Shown: positions 7,619 through 17,697 of the stretch, piece after piece | Numbering within the stretch: position 1 is the stretch's first letter | Layout: the number at the start of each line of letters is the position of its first letter | Assembly: GCA_947503525.1 (NCBI GenBank) | Contig: CANNEA010000010.1 | Coordinates: 143,020 to 207,019, forward strand | Source: an uncultured Carboxylicivirga sp. | GTDB taxonomy: Bacteria; Bacteroidota; Bacteroidia; Bacteroidales; Marinilabiliaceae | Length of the DNA: 64,000 bases | Direction of reading: 5' to 3' | The notes under the pieces: generated by a model | What the model saw: only the letters and a program-made list of their open reading frames with translations | Database searches by the model: none | Told to the model about the DNA's origin: nothing | Made by a program: the position numbers and the translations under genes

Positions 7619-9325
7619 ATGGAGTCAAACGAAACAATTAAGACCAATTTTATTCATCAGGAAATTGATAGTGATTTAAACGAAAATAAAAATGACGGAG
7701 CCGTACTTACGCGTTTTCCGCCTGAACCAAATGGATACTTACATATAGGACATGCCAAGTCCATTTGTCTGAATTTTGGCTTAGGTAAGTATTATAAAGG
7801 CGGAACTAACCTGCGTTTCGACGACACCAATCCTACCAAGGAAGATACAGAATATGTTGATTCCATTAAGGAAGATGTTAATTGGTTAGGTTTTGAATGG
7901 AATGAAGAGCCAAAGTTTACTTCCGATTATTTCGAACAACTATATGACTGGGCCGTTCTTTTAATTAAAAAAGGCAAGGCTTATGTCGATGATCAAAGCG
8001 CTGAGGCAATTGCCTCACAGAAAGGCACGCCAACTGTTCCAGGGCAGGAAAGTCCTTTCAGAAACCGAAGCGTGGAGGAAAACCTTGATTTATTCGAGCG
8101 CATGCGTAAAGGCGAGTTTCAAAATGGCGAGCGCGTTCTTCGTGCCAAGATCGACATGACATCTTCAAATATGCATTTGCGTGATCCATTGATGTATCGC
8201 ATAATCCATGCACATCATCACCGAACAGGAGATAAATGGTGTATTTATCCTATGTATGATTTTGCACATGGTCAGGGTGATTTCATTGAAGGTATTACGC
8301 ACTCAATATGCACCTTAGAGTTTGAGGTTCACCGTCCCTTATATGAGTGGTTTCTGAATTCAATCCTTGACGAAATGCCCGAACGTCCGGTTGCTGTTCC
8401 ACGTCAGATTGAATTTGCCCGTCTTAACCTCAATTATACCGTAATGAGTAAGCGTAAGCTTCTTCAGTTGGTTAATGAGAACTATGTAGCCGGATGGGAT
8501 GATCCACGCATGCCAACCGTTTCCGGATTGCGACGCCGAGGTTATACACCGGAATCAATACGTCGTTTTGCGGATGAAATTGGAATTGCAAAACGTGAAA
8601 ACATCATTGATGTGGCTTTATTGGAACACTGCGTTCGTGAAGATCTTAATAAACGTGCACCTCGCGTTTATGCAGTACTTAATCCGGTTAAAGTTATTAT
8701 CACCAATTATCCTGAAGGTCAGGTTGAATGGATGGAAGCCATCAACAATCCTGAAGATGAAAATATGGGTTCAAGAACACTTCCGTTTAGTCGTGAGATT
8801 TATATCGAACGTAATGACTTTATGGAAAATGCACCACGTAAATTTTTCCGAATGGATGTGGGTCGCGAAGTGCGCCTAAAGAATGCTTACATTGTAAAAT
8901 GTGAAGACATTAAGAAAGATGAAAACGGCGAAATAACTGAAATTTACTGCACCTATGATCCGGACACAAAAAGTGGAATGGAAGGCAGCAAACGTAAAGT
9001 AAAAGGGACACTACATTGGGTAAGCATCGAGCACAGTAAAAAAGTGCAGGTAAAACAATACGATCGTTTGTTTATGGATGAAGCACCTGATTCCAACAAA
9101 GAAAAAGGCTTTTTGGAATTACTGAATCCAGATTCGCTTTCAGTTGTGAACACCTGCTATATTGAACCCAATTATATGGATGCCAACTCCAATTTCAGTG
9201 ATGGTATTCAGCGTTTTCAATTCCAGCGCCTGGGTTATTTCTGTATTGATAAAGATTCAAGTGAAGATGATGTAATCTTTAACCGTACAGTAACTCTAAA
9301 AGATGGCTGGAGCAAGAAGAAATAA
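7619..9325 (+). CDS. glnS: glutaminyl-tRNA synthetase
   Basis: GlnRS charges tRNA-Gln with glutamine. The 568-residue protein is close to the usual 550-570. Class I signatures are [15 protein letters not shown] near 33-47 (HIGH region) and VMSKRKL near 280 (KMSKS region). The GlnRS-specific LRFDDTNP and the C-terminal anticodon-binding beta-barrel region are present. It is a single-gene unit with its own promoter and terminator, convergent with gltX. Presence of GlnRS means tRNA-Gln is charged directly rather than by transamidation. Confidence 0.97.
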   Translation: MESNETIKTNFIHQEIDSDLNENKNDGAVLTRFPPEPNGYLHIGHAKSICLNFGLGKYYKGGTNLRFDDTNPTKEDTEYVDSIKEDVNWLGFEWNEEPKFTSDYFEQLYDWAVLLIKKGKAYVDDQSAEAIASQKGTPTVPGQESPFRNRSVEENLDLFERMRKGEFQNGERVLRAKIDMTSSNMHLRDPLMYRIIHAHHHRTGDKWCIYPMYDFAHGQGDFIEGITHSICTLEFEVHRPLYEWFLNSILDEMPERPVAVPRQIEFARLNLNYTVMSKRKLLQLVNENYVAGWDDPRMPTVSGLRRRGYTPESIRRFADEIGIAKRENIIDVALLEHCVREDLNKRAPRVYAVLNPVKVIITNYPEGQVEWMEAINNPEDENMGSRTLPFSREIYIERNDFMENAPRKFFRMDVGREVRLKNAYIVKCEDIKKDENGEITEIYCTYDPDTKSGMEGSKRKVKGTLHWVSIEHSKKVQVKQYDRLFMDEAPDSNKEKGFLELLNPDSLSVVNTCYIEPNYMDANSNFSDGIQRFQFQRLGYFCIDKDSSEDDVIFNRTVTLKDGWSKKK

Positions 9326-9368
9326 GAACTAAGTGATAATAGTTAGTTATCAATCTTAAATGATAAAC

Positions 9369-9404
9369 ATCCCGTTTCCAACATCTTGGAGCGGGATTTT
9401 TTTT
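9369..9404 (+). terminator. glnS terminator
   Basis: A hairpin of ATCCCG..TCCAA paired with TTGGA.CGGGAT is followed by a run of T residues, 44 bases after the glnS stop. Confidence 0.85.
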
Positions 9405-9433
9405 ACTCTGATGGAGCCGCTCCTTTAGAAATG

Positions 9434-9467
9434 AAAAAAAATCCCATGCTCAATTTGAACACGGGAT
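9434..9467 (-). terminator. gltX terminator
   Basis: On the minus strand ATCCCGTGTTCA pairs with GAGCATGGGAT (including G-U pairs) and is followed by eight T residues, 23 bases after the gltX stop. Confidence 0.8.
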
Positions 9468-9489
9468 CTGATATTATTATAGTTTTAGC

Positions 9490-11016
9490 CTAGGCTCCAA
9501 TATTCTCAACCGCAGCTTTTATGCGAGTAATCGTCTCCTCTTTGCCAAGCATCTCAGCAATAACCATTAAATCCGGTCCAAATCCTCCACCAACTAAAGC
9601 CAAACGGAAAGCATTCATCACCAATCCAAAACCAAGTCCTTTTGCCTCTATTTGAGCCGATATAGCTGCTTTAATATCATCTGCTACCCAATTGTCTACT
9701 TTTCCAAGTTCAGGAGCTAAATCAGTCATAAATGCAGGCACATCGCCTTTCCACCGTTTCTTAACCACTTTGGCATCATATTCAACTGGTGCCTGAAAAA
9801 AGAAAAACGATTGTTCCCACAATTCACTAATGAAATTAACACGCTCTTTAACCAGAGCTGTTACTTTTTCTACAAAGGCTATATCGGCAACTATACCACG
9901 TTCATTTAAATCATCATTGAATAATAAAGCCAATTCTTCATTATCCTTGCACATTAAATGCTGCTGATTAAACCATTTGGCTTTATCAGGATCAAAACGA
10001 GCACCGGATTTGTTCACACGCTCAATACTAAAGCTTGAGATTAACTCTTCCATCGAAAACAATTCCTGCTCTGTTCCAGGATTCCATCCAAGCAAGGCTA
10101 ATAAGTTATTAACGGCTTCAGGGAAGTAGCCACTCTCTTTGTAACCTGCAGCTATGCCATCTTCCAATTCCCAGTTTAATGGAAATACCGGAAATCCACC
10201 CTTATCACCATCACGTTTCGACAGTTTACCTTTTCCGGTTGGTTTTAATATTAATGGTAAATGTGCAAACTGCGGCATATTAGCTTCCCAGCCCAAAGCT
10301 TTGTGCAAAAGGATATGCAATGGAACAGAAGGTAACCACTCCTCGCCACGTATAACATGACTTATCTGCATTAAATGATCATCCACAACATTAGCTAAAT
10401 GATAAGTTGGCAGTTGGTCTGCGCTTTTGTAGATAACTTTGTCGTCCAGCGTAACTGTGTTAAACTTAACATCTCCCCTAACCATATCATTTGTTTGCAC
10501 ATCGGTATCCTCAGGCATTTTAAAACGAATTACCCATGCTTCACCCGCGTCCATTCTGCGCTTAACTTCATCTTCACTTAATGCTAATGAGTTATTTAAG
10601 CTCTTTCGCGTATGCATATCGTAAGCAAATTTCTGCTTATTCTGCTCAGCCTGTGTACGAAGTACATCTAACTCTTCCGAAGTATCAAATGCATAATAGG
10701 CCCATCCGGTCTCGACCAATTGATCTGCATATTTCTTATATAACTCACGACGCTCACTTTGTTTGTAAGGCCCAAACTCTCCACCTTCTTTTACGCCTTC
10801 GTCAACAGTCATTCCAAGCCAGGCTAAACTGTCATTCACATATTCTTCTGCTCCTTCAACAAAGCGCGTTGAATCAGTATCTTCTATACGAAGAATAAAA
10901 TCTCCACCATGCTTTTTAGCAAACAAATAATTAAACAAGGCTGTACGTACTCCTCCAATATGTAGAGGTCCGGTTGGACTTGGTGCAAAGCGCACCCTTA
11001 CTTTCTGAGCTGTCAT
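9490..11016 (-). CDS. gltX: glutamyl-tRNA synthetase
   Basis: GltX charges tRNA-Glu with glutamate. Class I motifs are PSPTGPLHIGGVRTA at the N-terminus (HIGH) and KLSKRDGD near 270 (KMSKS). Length is about 508 residues from the chosen start MTAQKVRVRF. A longer frame begins at 11061, but an exact -7 promoter element lies at 11033-11040, inside that extension, and the extra residues (MSINSRPYLCKKILK) are unlike the family. The start at 11016 is therefore preferred. It is a monocistronic unit convergent with glnS. Confidence 0.95.
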   Translation of the reverse strand: MTAQKVRVRFAPSPTGPLHIGGVRTALFNYLFAKKHGGDFILRIEDTDSTRFVEGAEEYVNDSLAWLGMTVDEGVKEGGEFGPYKQSERRELYKKYADQLVETGWAYYAFDTSEELDVLRTQAEQNKQKFAYDMHTRKSLNNSLALSEDEVKRRMDAGEAWVIRFKMPEDTDVQTNDMVRGDVKFNTVTLDDKVIYKSADQLPTYHLANVVDDHLMQISHVIRGEEWLPSVPLHILLHKALGWEANMPQFAHLPLILKPTGKGKLSKRDGDKGGFPVFPLNWELEDGIAAGYKESGYFPEAVNNLLALLGWNPGTEQELFSMEELISSFSIERVNKSGARFDPDKAKWFNQQHLMCKDNEELALLFNDDLNERGIVADIAFVEKVTALVKERVNFISELWEQSFFFFQAPVEYDAKVVKKRWKGDVPAFMTDLAPELGKVDNWVADDIKAAISAQIEAKGLGFGLVMNAFRLALVGGGFGPDLMVIAEMLGKEETITRIKAAVENIGA

Positions 11017-11032
11017 CTTCAATATTTTTTTG

Positions 11033-11040
11033 CAAAGATA
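11033..11040 (-). promoter_or_regulatory. gltX -7 element
   Basis: Minus-strand TATCTTTG matches TAnnTTTG exactly, 16 bases before the ATG at 11016, with a TTG about 22 bases further upstream. It decides against the longer start at 11061. Confidence 0.65.
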
Positions 11041-11103
11041 AGGTCTTGAATTTATACTCATTCAATTACATGTCACATTTTTTCAATCTCTACAGATGCG
11101 CAT

Positions 11104-11134
11104 AAAAAAAGCAGCACCTTAATTGGTACTGCTT
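11104..11134 (-). terminator. nrdJ terminator
   Basis: On the minus strand AAGCAGTACC pairs with GGTGCTGCTT across a short AATTA loop, followed by a T-run. It lies about 30 bases beyond the nrdJ stop. Confidence 0.85.
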
Positions 11135-11163
11135 CTTTTTGGTTGAAAATATTTGGCAGATAT

Positions 11164-13719
11164 TTATCCACATTTAGATGATCCACAATTCTGACAGATC
11201 AAACAGCCTTCCTGATAGATCAGATCATCAGAATCACAGTTTTCGCATTTCCCTTTCTTAGCTGAAGTTCCATTTGGAATATACTTTTTCAAAGCACGCT
11301 CAACACCGTTTTTCCAGGTATTGATTGACTCACTGTCTAATTGCAAACCTGCAACCAAGTCCAGAATATCCTCAATTGGCATACTATGACGTAGCACCCC
11401 GGATATTAGCTTGGCGTAATTCCAATATTCTTTATCAAACTTGTGAGATAGTCCTTCGATGGTTGTTTTGTATCCTCGTTTATTACTAAACTGGAAATCG
11501 TAACGTGAAGAACCATCCTTATCTCTACTCTTTATGATTTTACCCGACTGAACTGATTTTGGCAATAAGATACCATCTTCATCATCTGCCAATCCTGTAA
11601 ATACTTCATATGGCTTACCATCAATAGTTCCAACAAAAGCAATCCACTTTTCTTTATTATTTTGGAAACGTACCACATCAGCATCTAACTCTTCAGGGCG
11701 TTTAGTTGGAAACTTACCATCTCCTTCTTCCTTCTTCTCATCATTGGCAATCAAAACTCCTGCGCGGCTACCGTCACGATAAACAGTAACACCTTTACAT
11801 CCACTTTTCCAGGCTTCGATATATAATTTGCCAACTAACTCTTCTGAAACATCGTTTGGCAAGTTGATAGTTACACTTATTGAATGATCTACCCATTTCT
11901 GCACCTCACCTTGCATACGTACTTTATTCAACCAGTCCACATCATTAGAAGTAGCTCCATAGTAAGGCGATTCTGCAACCAATACATCAAGTTCTTCCTG
12001 AGAGTAGTTTCGAGTAACATCGTGCCCTTTGGCCTGCATCCATGTCACAAATTTATGGTGAAATACTGTATACTCTTCCCAGCTATCTCCAACTTCATCC
12101 ACAAAATCAACTCGTGTCTCATTATCATTTGGATTAACCTTACGACGACGTTTGTAAACAGGTAAGAAGACAGGTTCTATTCCTGAAGTTGTCTGTGTCA
12201 TTAAACTGGTTGTTCCGGTAGGAGCAATTGTTAAAGCAGCTATATTACGGCGACCATATTTCATCATATCTGCCTCTAGGGTTTTATCCTCAGCAAACAA
12301 ACGATTAACAAATGGATTATTCTTTTCTTTCTCAAAGTTATAGATTGGGAATGAACCTCGATCTTTTGCCATTTCAACAGAAGAACGATAAGCCGCTAAT
12401 GCCAAAGATTTATGTACTTCAATTGAGAAGTCGGTAGCATCTTCATGACCATACCGCAGGCCAAGTGCGGCCAACATATCCCCTTCAGCAGTGATACCAA
12501 CTCCGGTACGACGACCTTCATCAGCCTTTTTGCGAATATTTTCCCACAACTCACGCTCCACACGTTTAACTGTTCCACTTTCAGGATCAGACTTGATTTT
12601 ATTTAAAATACCATCAATCTTTTCTAATTCAAGATCAATAATATCATCCATCATACGCTGAGCAAACCCAACGTGCTCCTTAAATAAATCAAAATTGAAT
12701 TTGGCTTTATCTGTAAAAGGATTCTCAACGTATGAATATAGATTAAGCGCAATCAGACGACATGAATCATATGGGCATAAAGGAATCTCGCCACAAGGAT
12801 TAGTTGATACAGTACGATATCCTAAATCAGCATAACAATCAGGCACTGATTCGCGGATAATTGTATCCCAGAATAAAATTCCCGGCTCAGCCGATTTCCA
12901 TGCATTATGCACTACTTTTTGCCATAAGTCATTGGCATCAATTTCTTTTGAATAGGTAGGTTTTGATGAATCAACCGGATAATATTGAGTGTATTTTTTA
13001 CCATCAACCACCGATTGCATAAAATCATCATCAATCTTAACTGAAACATTAGCACCTGTTACCTTGCCTTGCTCCATCTTCGCATCAATGAAAGACTCCG
13101 AATCGGGGTGTTTAACAGATACACTTAGCATTAAAGCTCCACGACGACCATCTTGAGCTACTTCGCGCGTTGAGTTGCTAAAACGCTCCATAAAAGGCAC
13201 AATACCGGTAGATGTTAAGGCTGAATTTTTAACCGGCGATCCTTTGGGTCTGATATGCGATAAATCATGACCAACTCCACCACGACGCTTCATCAATTGT
13301 ACCTGCTCCTGATCCACTTTCATGATTCCACCATAAGAATCAGATGGTCCATCATCACCAATTACGAAACAATTAGACAAAGAGGCTACCTGAAAATTAT
13401 TGCCAATACCTGACATTGGTCCACCTTGTGGAACTATATATTTAAAGTTTTTAAGTAATCCATATAATTTATCAACCGACATTGGGTTTGGATACTTCTC
13501 CTCTATTCTTGCTATCTCTCTCGCCAAACGCCAGTGCATCTCATCTGGGTTCAATTCATAAATGTTCCCATCTGAATCTTTAAGGGCATATTTATTTACC
13601 CATACTCTTGCTGCTAATTCATCTCCTTGAAAATAATCAAGAGAAGAATTAAAAGCTTCATCGTTTGTGTATATTTTTCTGACAGATTCAGTTTTAGGAT
13701 CGATTTCTTTAACAGCCAT
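11164..13719 (-). CDS. nrdJ: adenosylcobalamin-dependent ribonucleotide reductase (class II)
   Basis: NrdJ reduces ribonucleotides to deoxyribonucleotides with adenosylcobalamin as radical source, independent of oxygen. The 851-residue protein shows GIGNNFQVASLSNCFVIG with a redox Cys, RRGGVGHDLSHIRPKGSPV, the active-site NPCGEIPL, the phosphate-binding APTGTTSLM, and a C-terminal zinc ribbon (CENCDS...CLICQNCGSSKCG) typical of long NrdJ forms. It is a single-gene unit with its own terminator. No cobalamin riboswitch was recognisable in the 440 bases upstream. Confidence 0.95.
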   Translation of the reverse strand: MAVKEIDPKTESVRKIYTNDEAFNSSLDYFQGDELAARVWVNKYALKDSDGNIYELNPDEMHWRLAREIARIEEKYPNPMSVDKLYGLLKNFKYIVPQGGPMSGIGNNFQVASLSNCFVIGDDGPSDSYGGIMKVDQEQVQLMKRRGGVGHDLSHIRPKGSPVKNSALTSTGIVPFMERFSNSTREVAQDGRRGALMLSVSVKHPDSESFIDAKMEQGKVTGANVSVKIDDDFMQSVVDGKKYTQYYPVDSSKPTYSKEIDANDLWQKVVHNAWKSAEPGILFWDTIIRESVPDCYADLGYRTVSTNPCGEIPLCPYDSCRLIALNLYSYVENPFTDKAKFNFDLFKEHVGFAQRMMDDIIDLELEKIDGILNKIKSDPESGTVKRVERELWENIRKKADEGRRTGVGITAEGDMLAALGLRYGHEDATDFSIEVHKSLALAAYRSSVEMAKDRGSFPIYNFEKEKNNPFVNRLFAEDKTLEADMMKYGRRNIAALTIAPTGTTSLMTQTTSGIEPVFLPVYKRRRKVNPNDNETRVDFVDEVGDSWEEYTVFHHKFVTWMQAKGHDVTRNYSQEELDVLVAESPYYGATSNDVDWLNKVRMQGEVQKWVDHSISVTINLPNDVSEELVGKLYIEAWKSGCKGVTVYRDGSRAGVLIANDEKKEEGDGKFPTKRPEELDADVVRFQNNKEKWIAFVGTIDGKPYEVFTGLADDEDGILLPKSVQSGKIIKSRDKDGSSRYDFQFSNKRGYKTTIEGLSHKFDKEYWNYAKLISGVLRHSMPIEDILDLVAGLQLDSESINTWKNGVERALKKYIPNGTSAKKGKCENCDSDDLIYQEGCLICQNCGSSKCG

Positions 13720-14105
13720 ATGAACTTAAAAATTTAACGTGTTGATAAATTGGACCTTATTGTTTCGTAATTGCGTTTTTTATATGATTGCAATTTATAA
13801 AAGGTGACTTTTTTAGGCAAACAATACTTATCAACAATCGTTCAAAGTTGTCCATTTTAAAATGCTTAACCCCTGTATTAATGCGCTTTACATTTTTTAA
13901 GAATCGCGAAAGTTTTCCAAAATGAACATTTTATAAACATTTTGCTACTCATAAAACATAATCATTTGGACATTTTAGGAAGTGCATTACCAAAGGAGTT
14001 TACCCATTTCAGCACATGAGTTTGAACTGCACGAGGTTTTGCAAATGTTAATTTAATCCATATTTTGGAATGTTATCAACATCTTAATTGGGTTTTTTAA
14101 GTAAT
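13720..14105. other. long nrdJ upstream region, no gene
   Basis: These roughly 390 bases are AT-rich and stop-rich in all frames. They must contain the nrdJ promoter, but no exact TAnnTTTG element stands out at a suitable distance. I looked for the conserved core of a B12 riboswitch and for paired NrdR boxes and saw neither. Confidence 0.4.
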
Positions 14106-14135
14106 AAAAAACCGAATCAGGGAATTGATTCGGTT
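14106..14135 (-). terminator. waaA terminator
   Basis: Minus-strand ACCGAATCA pairs with TGATTCGGT and is followed by a T-run, about 27 bases after the waaA stop. Confidence 0.85.
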
Positions 14136-14161
14136 CTTATATAATATCAGTCGATTAGGTA

Positions 14162-15388
14162 TTAAACAAAAACCTCTTCCATAATTGCTTTAGTTGCTCC
14201 ACACATCTTATACACATATTGACCTGCTCTATTAGAAACTTCTCTCATTAAATTTTCGTTTCTCCAAAGCTCCTCCAGCTTTAGATTAAAATCATCACCA
14301 TCATTAATTGCATAACCCGCACCAAGCTCAATTAAATCACGTGCCTCTTTAAACTTTTTATAGTTTGGGCCAAAAAACACAGGCATACTATAAGTCGCTG
14401 CTTCCAGTGTATTATGAATTCCTTTACCAAACCCTCCGCCGATGTAAGCAACCTGACCATATTTATATATACTGGATAACATACCAATTGTATCTACAAG
14501 CATCACTCGATAATTCTTCAGCTCTTGAGGAGCTTTTGTTAAGCGAAACGAAGGCACAGATAGTTTATTCTCAATTTGCTTTAGATGCTCTTCGTGTATT
14601 TCGTGAGGAGCAACAATCAGTTTTACATCCTTTCCAACATTCTCAATATAATTAATCAGAATATCCTCATCAGGAGCCCATGAACTGCCAGCCACAATTA
14701 CTTTATCACAATTACCAACAAACTGATCAGCCAGGTGAACCTCAGCAGAAGCCTTGGCAATATCTCTTACCCTATCAAAACGCGTATCGCCAGCAATCAA
14801 ATAATTATTGACTCCTATCTCTTTCAATAAGCCTCCCGAAACTTCATCTTGAACATAGAACTTATTGAAACAAGCAAGCATTTGCTGAAACCAGGAACCA
14901 TACCATTTAAAAAAAGATTGCTGCTTTCGAAAGATCATTGAAACACCGTAAACCGGAATTGATTTAGATTTTAAAGTCTTTAAGTAGTGGTGCCAGAATT
15001 CGTATTTCACAAAAAACACTTTCTCGGGTTTTATAGCATCTATAAAACGAAGGGCATTAGTTCTTGTATCTGCAGGAAGGTATAAAACATAGTCGGCCAA
15101 TTCATAATTCTTACGCACCTCATAACCTGAAGGCGAAAAAAAGGTCAGTACTACTTTATAATTGGGATAATCCTTCTTTAAGGCTTCAATTATTGGTCTT
15201 CCTTGTTCAAATTCACCCAAACTAGCTGCATGAATCCATACTACCGGCTCACTGATGGAAAGCCCTTTAATCCTATTCCAGGTATCTTTACGCCCATCTC
15301 TAAGCAATTTTGCCTTTTGATTAAAAGGCGATACCAGAAAAATCAAAAAAGAATAAAGTGCGATTCCAATGTTATATAGAAATGTCAT
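14162..15388 (-). CDS. waaA: 3-deoxy-D-manno-octulosonic-acid transferase
   Basis: WaaA (KdtA, family GT30) transfers Kdo from CMP-Kdo to lipid IVA at the cytoplasmic face of the inner membrane. The 408-residue protein has an N-terminal membrane anchor (ALYSFLIFLVSPF), then WIHAASLGEFEQGRP, FFVKYEFWHHYL, the UDP-sugar-fold GSSWAPDEDIL, VAPHEIHEEHL and YIGGGFGKGIHNTLEAA, all characteristic of the family. It shows the organism makes a Kdo-containing lipopolysaccharide core. It stands alone with its own promoter and terminator. Confidence 0.95.
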   Translation of the reverse strand: MTFLYNIGIALYSFLIFLVSPFNQKAKLLRDGRKDTWNRIKGLSISEPVVWIHAASLGEFEQGRPIIEALKKDYPNYKVVLTFFSPSGYEVRKNYELADYVLYLPADTRTNALRFIDAIKPEKVFFVKYEFWHHYLKTLKSKSIPVYGVSMIFRKQQSFFKWYGSWFQQMLACFNKFYVQDEVSGGLLKEIGVNNYLIAGDTRFDRVRDIAKASAEVHLADQFVGNCDKVIVAGSSWAPDEDILINYIENVGKDVKLIVAPHEIHEEHLKQIENKLSVPSFRLTKAPQELKNYRVMLVDTIGMLSSIYKYGQVAYIGGGFGKGIHNTLEAATYSMPVFFGPNYKKFKEARDLIELGAGYAINDGDDFNLKLEELWRNENLMREVSNRAGQYVYKMCGATKAIMEEVFV

Positions 15389-15406
15389 TCATAATAATTT
15401 AGATAA

Positions 15407-15414
15407 CAAAGATA
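15407..15414 (-). promoter_or_regulatory. waaA -7 element
   Basis: Minus-strand TATCTTTG is an exact TAnnTTTG match, 18 bases before the waaA ATG. Confidence 0.6.
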
Positions 15415-15446
15415 CAAGGACTAGATGACAGATAACACATAAACAA

Positions 15447-15478
15447 TAAAAAAGCCTGTCGTTATTCAACGACAGGCT
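15447..15478 (-). terminator. pgk terminator
   Basis: Minus-strand AGCCTGTCGTT pairs perfectly with AACGACAGGCT and is followed by TTTTTT, about 28 bases after the pgk stop. Confidence 0.9.
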
Positions 15479-15506
15479 CGATCCAATTAGCTTGGATTAA
15501 TATTTT

Positions 15507-16682
15507 TTATCCTCGGATAGCTTTAACCCCAGGCAATTCTTTTCCTTCCAAGAATTCCAAAGAAGCACCACCGCCAGTAGAAATATGACTCATTTTATCA
15601 GCCAATCCACTTTGGTTTACTGCAGCAACAGAGTCACCTCCACCAATAATAGATACGGCAGAAGAATCAGCAACAGCTTTACAAACCGTGAAAGTTCCAT
15701 TGGAGAAATTAGGCATTTCGAAACATCCCATTGGACCATTCCAAACAACAGTTTTTGCACTTGCTATTTCAGCAGCATATGCCTTAGCAGTATCCGGACC
15801 AACATCCAAAGCCATACGACCTTCCGGAATATCATTTCCTACTGTTAGGATATCAGCATCATCCGCAAATTTATCAGCGGCTAAGTTATCTGTTGGCAAC
15901 ATGAAGTTAACTCCATTAGCTTTAGCATCCACCAAAATCTTTGCAGCAGTATCAACTAAATCATCTTCAACTAAAGAATTACCAATATTATGACCTTGAG
16001 CTTTAAGGAAAGTATAAGCCATACCACCACCAATTAGGATAGTATCCACTTTAGTGATTAATGTCTTTAGTACTTCTAATTTACCCGAAACCTTAGCACC
16101 ACCCACAATAGCAACAAATGGCTTTTCAGCATTCTCAACAGTGTCACCAAGGAATTTGATTTCTTTATCCAATAGGTAACCTGCCATTTTTTGATCCATA
16201 AACTTAGCAATGATAGTAGTAGAAGCATGAGCACGGTGAGCCGTACCGAAAGCATCATTTACATATACATCAGCTAATTCGGCCAATTGTTTAGCAAAAC
16301 CTTCATCTCCTTTTGTCTCTTCGTTATGGAAACGTAAGTTTTCTAACAACATTACTTCACCACCTTTAAGATCAGCAGCCAGAGCTTTAACCTCATCACC
16401 AATACAGTCAGGTGCAAATTTAACATCAACCCCTAAAGTAGAAGAAAGGTGAGAAACGATATGCTTTAATGAAAATTCGTTTTTAACCTCGCCCTTTGGA
16501 CGACCCAAGTGTGACATTAATATAACAGCACCGCCATCAGCCAATACTTTTTTGATAGTTGGTACCGCAGCACGAATTCGAGTATCATCAGTAATCTCAA
16601 ATTTATCATTCAAAGGCACGTTAAAATCAACACGGATAATTGCCTTTTTCTCAGAGAAATTAAAACTGTCTATTGCAGCCAT
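15507..16682 (-). CDS. pgk: phosphoglycerate kinase
   Basis: Pgk interconverts 1,3-bisphosphoglycerate and 3-phosphoglycerate with ATP formation in glycolysis. The 391-residue protein shows the N-terminal RVDFNVPLN, MSHLGRPKGE, ENLRFHNEE, VNDAFGTAHRAHAST, VGGAKVSGK, the hinge region, and the C-terminal GGGDSVAAV and STGGGASLEFLEG nucleotide-binding loops. It is monocistronic, with a -7 element at 16717-16724 and a strong terminator. Confidence 0.97.
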   Translation of the reverse strand: MAAIDSFNFSEKKAIIRVDFNVPLNDKFEITDDTRIRAAVPTIKKVLADGGAVILMSHLGRPKGEVKNEFSLKHIVSHLSSTLGVDVKFAPDCIGDEVKALAADLKGGEVMLLENLRFHNEETKGDEGFAKQLAELADVYVNDAFGTAHRAHASTTIIAKFMDQKMAGYLLDKEIKFLGDTVENAEKPFVAIVGGAKVSGKLEVLKTLITKVDTILIGGGMAYTFLKAQGHNIGNSLVEDDLVDTAAKILVDAKANGVNFMLPTDNLAADKFADDADILTVGNDIPEGRMALDVGPDTAKAYAAEIASAKTVVWNGPMGCFEMPNFSNGTFTVCKAVADSSAVSIIGGGDSVAAVNQSGLADKMSHISTGGGASLEFLEGKELPGVKAIRG

Positions 16683-16716
16683 TTGTAAGTGATTTAATTA
16701 TTCAACAATTGAAGCA

Positions 16717-16724
16717 CGAAGATA
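16717..16724 (-). promoter_or_regulatory. pgk -7 element
   Basis: Minus-strand TATCTTCG is a one-base variant of TAnnTTTG, 34 bases before the pgk ATG, with TTTCG about 16 bases further upstream. Confidence 0.5.
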
Positions 16725-16833
16725 CAAAAACTTGACGATGCGAAAGGCAAATCTCACCTTGAAACGTCATTTTATAAGAATTATTAACATCATTTTTACA
16801 GTCTGGAAGAACAAGCCAACTTTAATGGTATAA

Positions 16834-17685
16834 CTATTCACCTTCTTCTTCCTCATCCTCCAGCCAATAGTCTTCACTATTCAGACCTGAGGCTAAAGCC
16901 AAAAACCAAGGATTAAGTAATTCTTCTCTGTTATATTGCAATCTTCCTTTAGTTGTCCAATCCAGTAATTGTCCACCTGCAGCTTCCAGAATTGCTTGCC
17001 CGGCACAAGTATCCCATTCCATTGTTGGCCCTAATCGAGGATATAGCTGAGCCTTGCCTTCCGCAATTACACACATTTTCAATGAACTCCCAATAGATAA
17101 ACTTTGTGATGCAGGCTGAATGCCTTCCAACTTATCCATGTAAGCCTTTGTTTCTTCACTAAAGTGGCTAACACTTCTAACAACAGTAAAAGCCTTAGTT
17201 GATTCAACAGGAAGTTGAACAGGAATTAAATCTGTAACCACTTCCATCGGATCTTTTTTCAACCAGCGCTTTGGCAAAACAGAACGATAAGCACCATCCT
17301 TATCTCCCCAATATAGCATATCTAATGCCGGAGCCAAAATCACACCTAATATGGGCTTTTGCTCTTCCACCAAAGCAATATTAACCGTAAACTCATCACT
17401 TCGTTTGACAAATTCTTTTGTCCCATCAATTGGATCAACTACCCACAACTGTGACCAATCCTTTCGTTCGTCAAACTCAATATCCTTTCCTTCTTCACTG
17501 AGCATCGGAATTCCGGATGACTTCAAAACAGCATCAATGGCAAAATGACTATTAATGTCAGCTTCGGTAAGCGGTGATTGATCTCCTTTCAGCATGACCT
17601 GAACATCATCTTTCTTATAAACCTTCATTGTGGCCTGACCACCGGCAATACAAGCCTTTAGTGCTAACATGGTTAATTGATGCAT
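16834..17685 (-). CDS. cysQ: 3'(2'),5'-bisphosphate nucleotidase
   Basis: CysQ hydrolyses 3'-phosphoadenosine 5'-phosphate to AMP, clearing a by-product of sulfate assimilation. The 283-residue protein belongs to the inositol monophosphatase superfamily: MLSEEGKDI supplies the first metal ligand, DPIDGTKEF near 82-90 the metal-binding motif, and WDTCAGQAILEAAGG the C-terminal motif. It lies 12 bases downstream of the following hypothetical gene in transcription order and closes an operon starting with the sugar transferase or the DUF4296 gene. Confidence 0.93.
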   Translation of the reverse strand: MHQLTMLALKACIAGGQATMKVYKKDDVQVMLKGDQSPLTEADINSHFAIDAVLKSSGIPMLSEEGKDIEFDERKDWSQLWVVDPIDGTKEFVKRSDEFTVNIALVEEQKPILGVILAPALDMLYWGDKDGAYRSVLPKRWLKKDPMEVVTDLIPVQLPVESTKAFTVVRSVSHFSEETKAYMDKLEGIQPASQSLSIGSSLKMCVIAEGKAQLYPRLGPTMEWDTCAGQAILEAAGGQLLDWTTKGRLQYNREELLNPWFLALASGLNSEDYWLEDEEEEGE

Positions 17686-17697
17686 CGTACAAATATT

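Noticed and set aside
11017..11061. Longer N-terminus of gltX
   Set aside because: An exact -7 promoter element lies within it and the added residues do not fit the family; the ATG at 11016 is better.
13720..14105. Cobalamin riboswitch or NrdR boxes upstream of nrdJ
   Set aside because: A B12-dependent enzyme with a 390-base upstream gap made this likely, but I found neither the conserved B12-box core nor paired NrdR-type boxes by eye.
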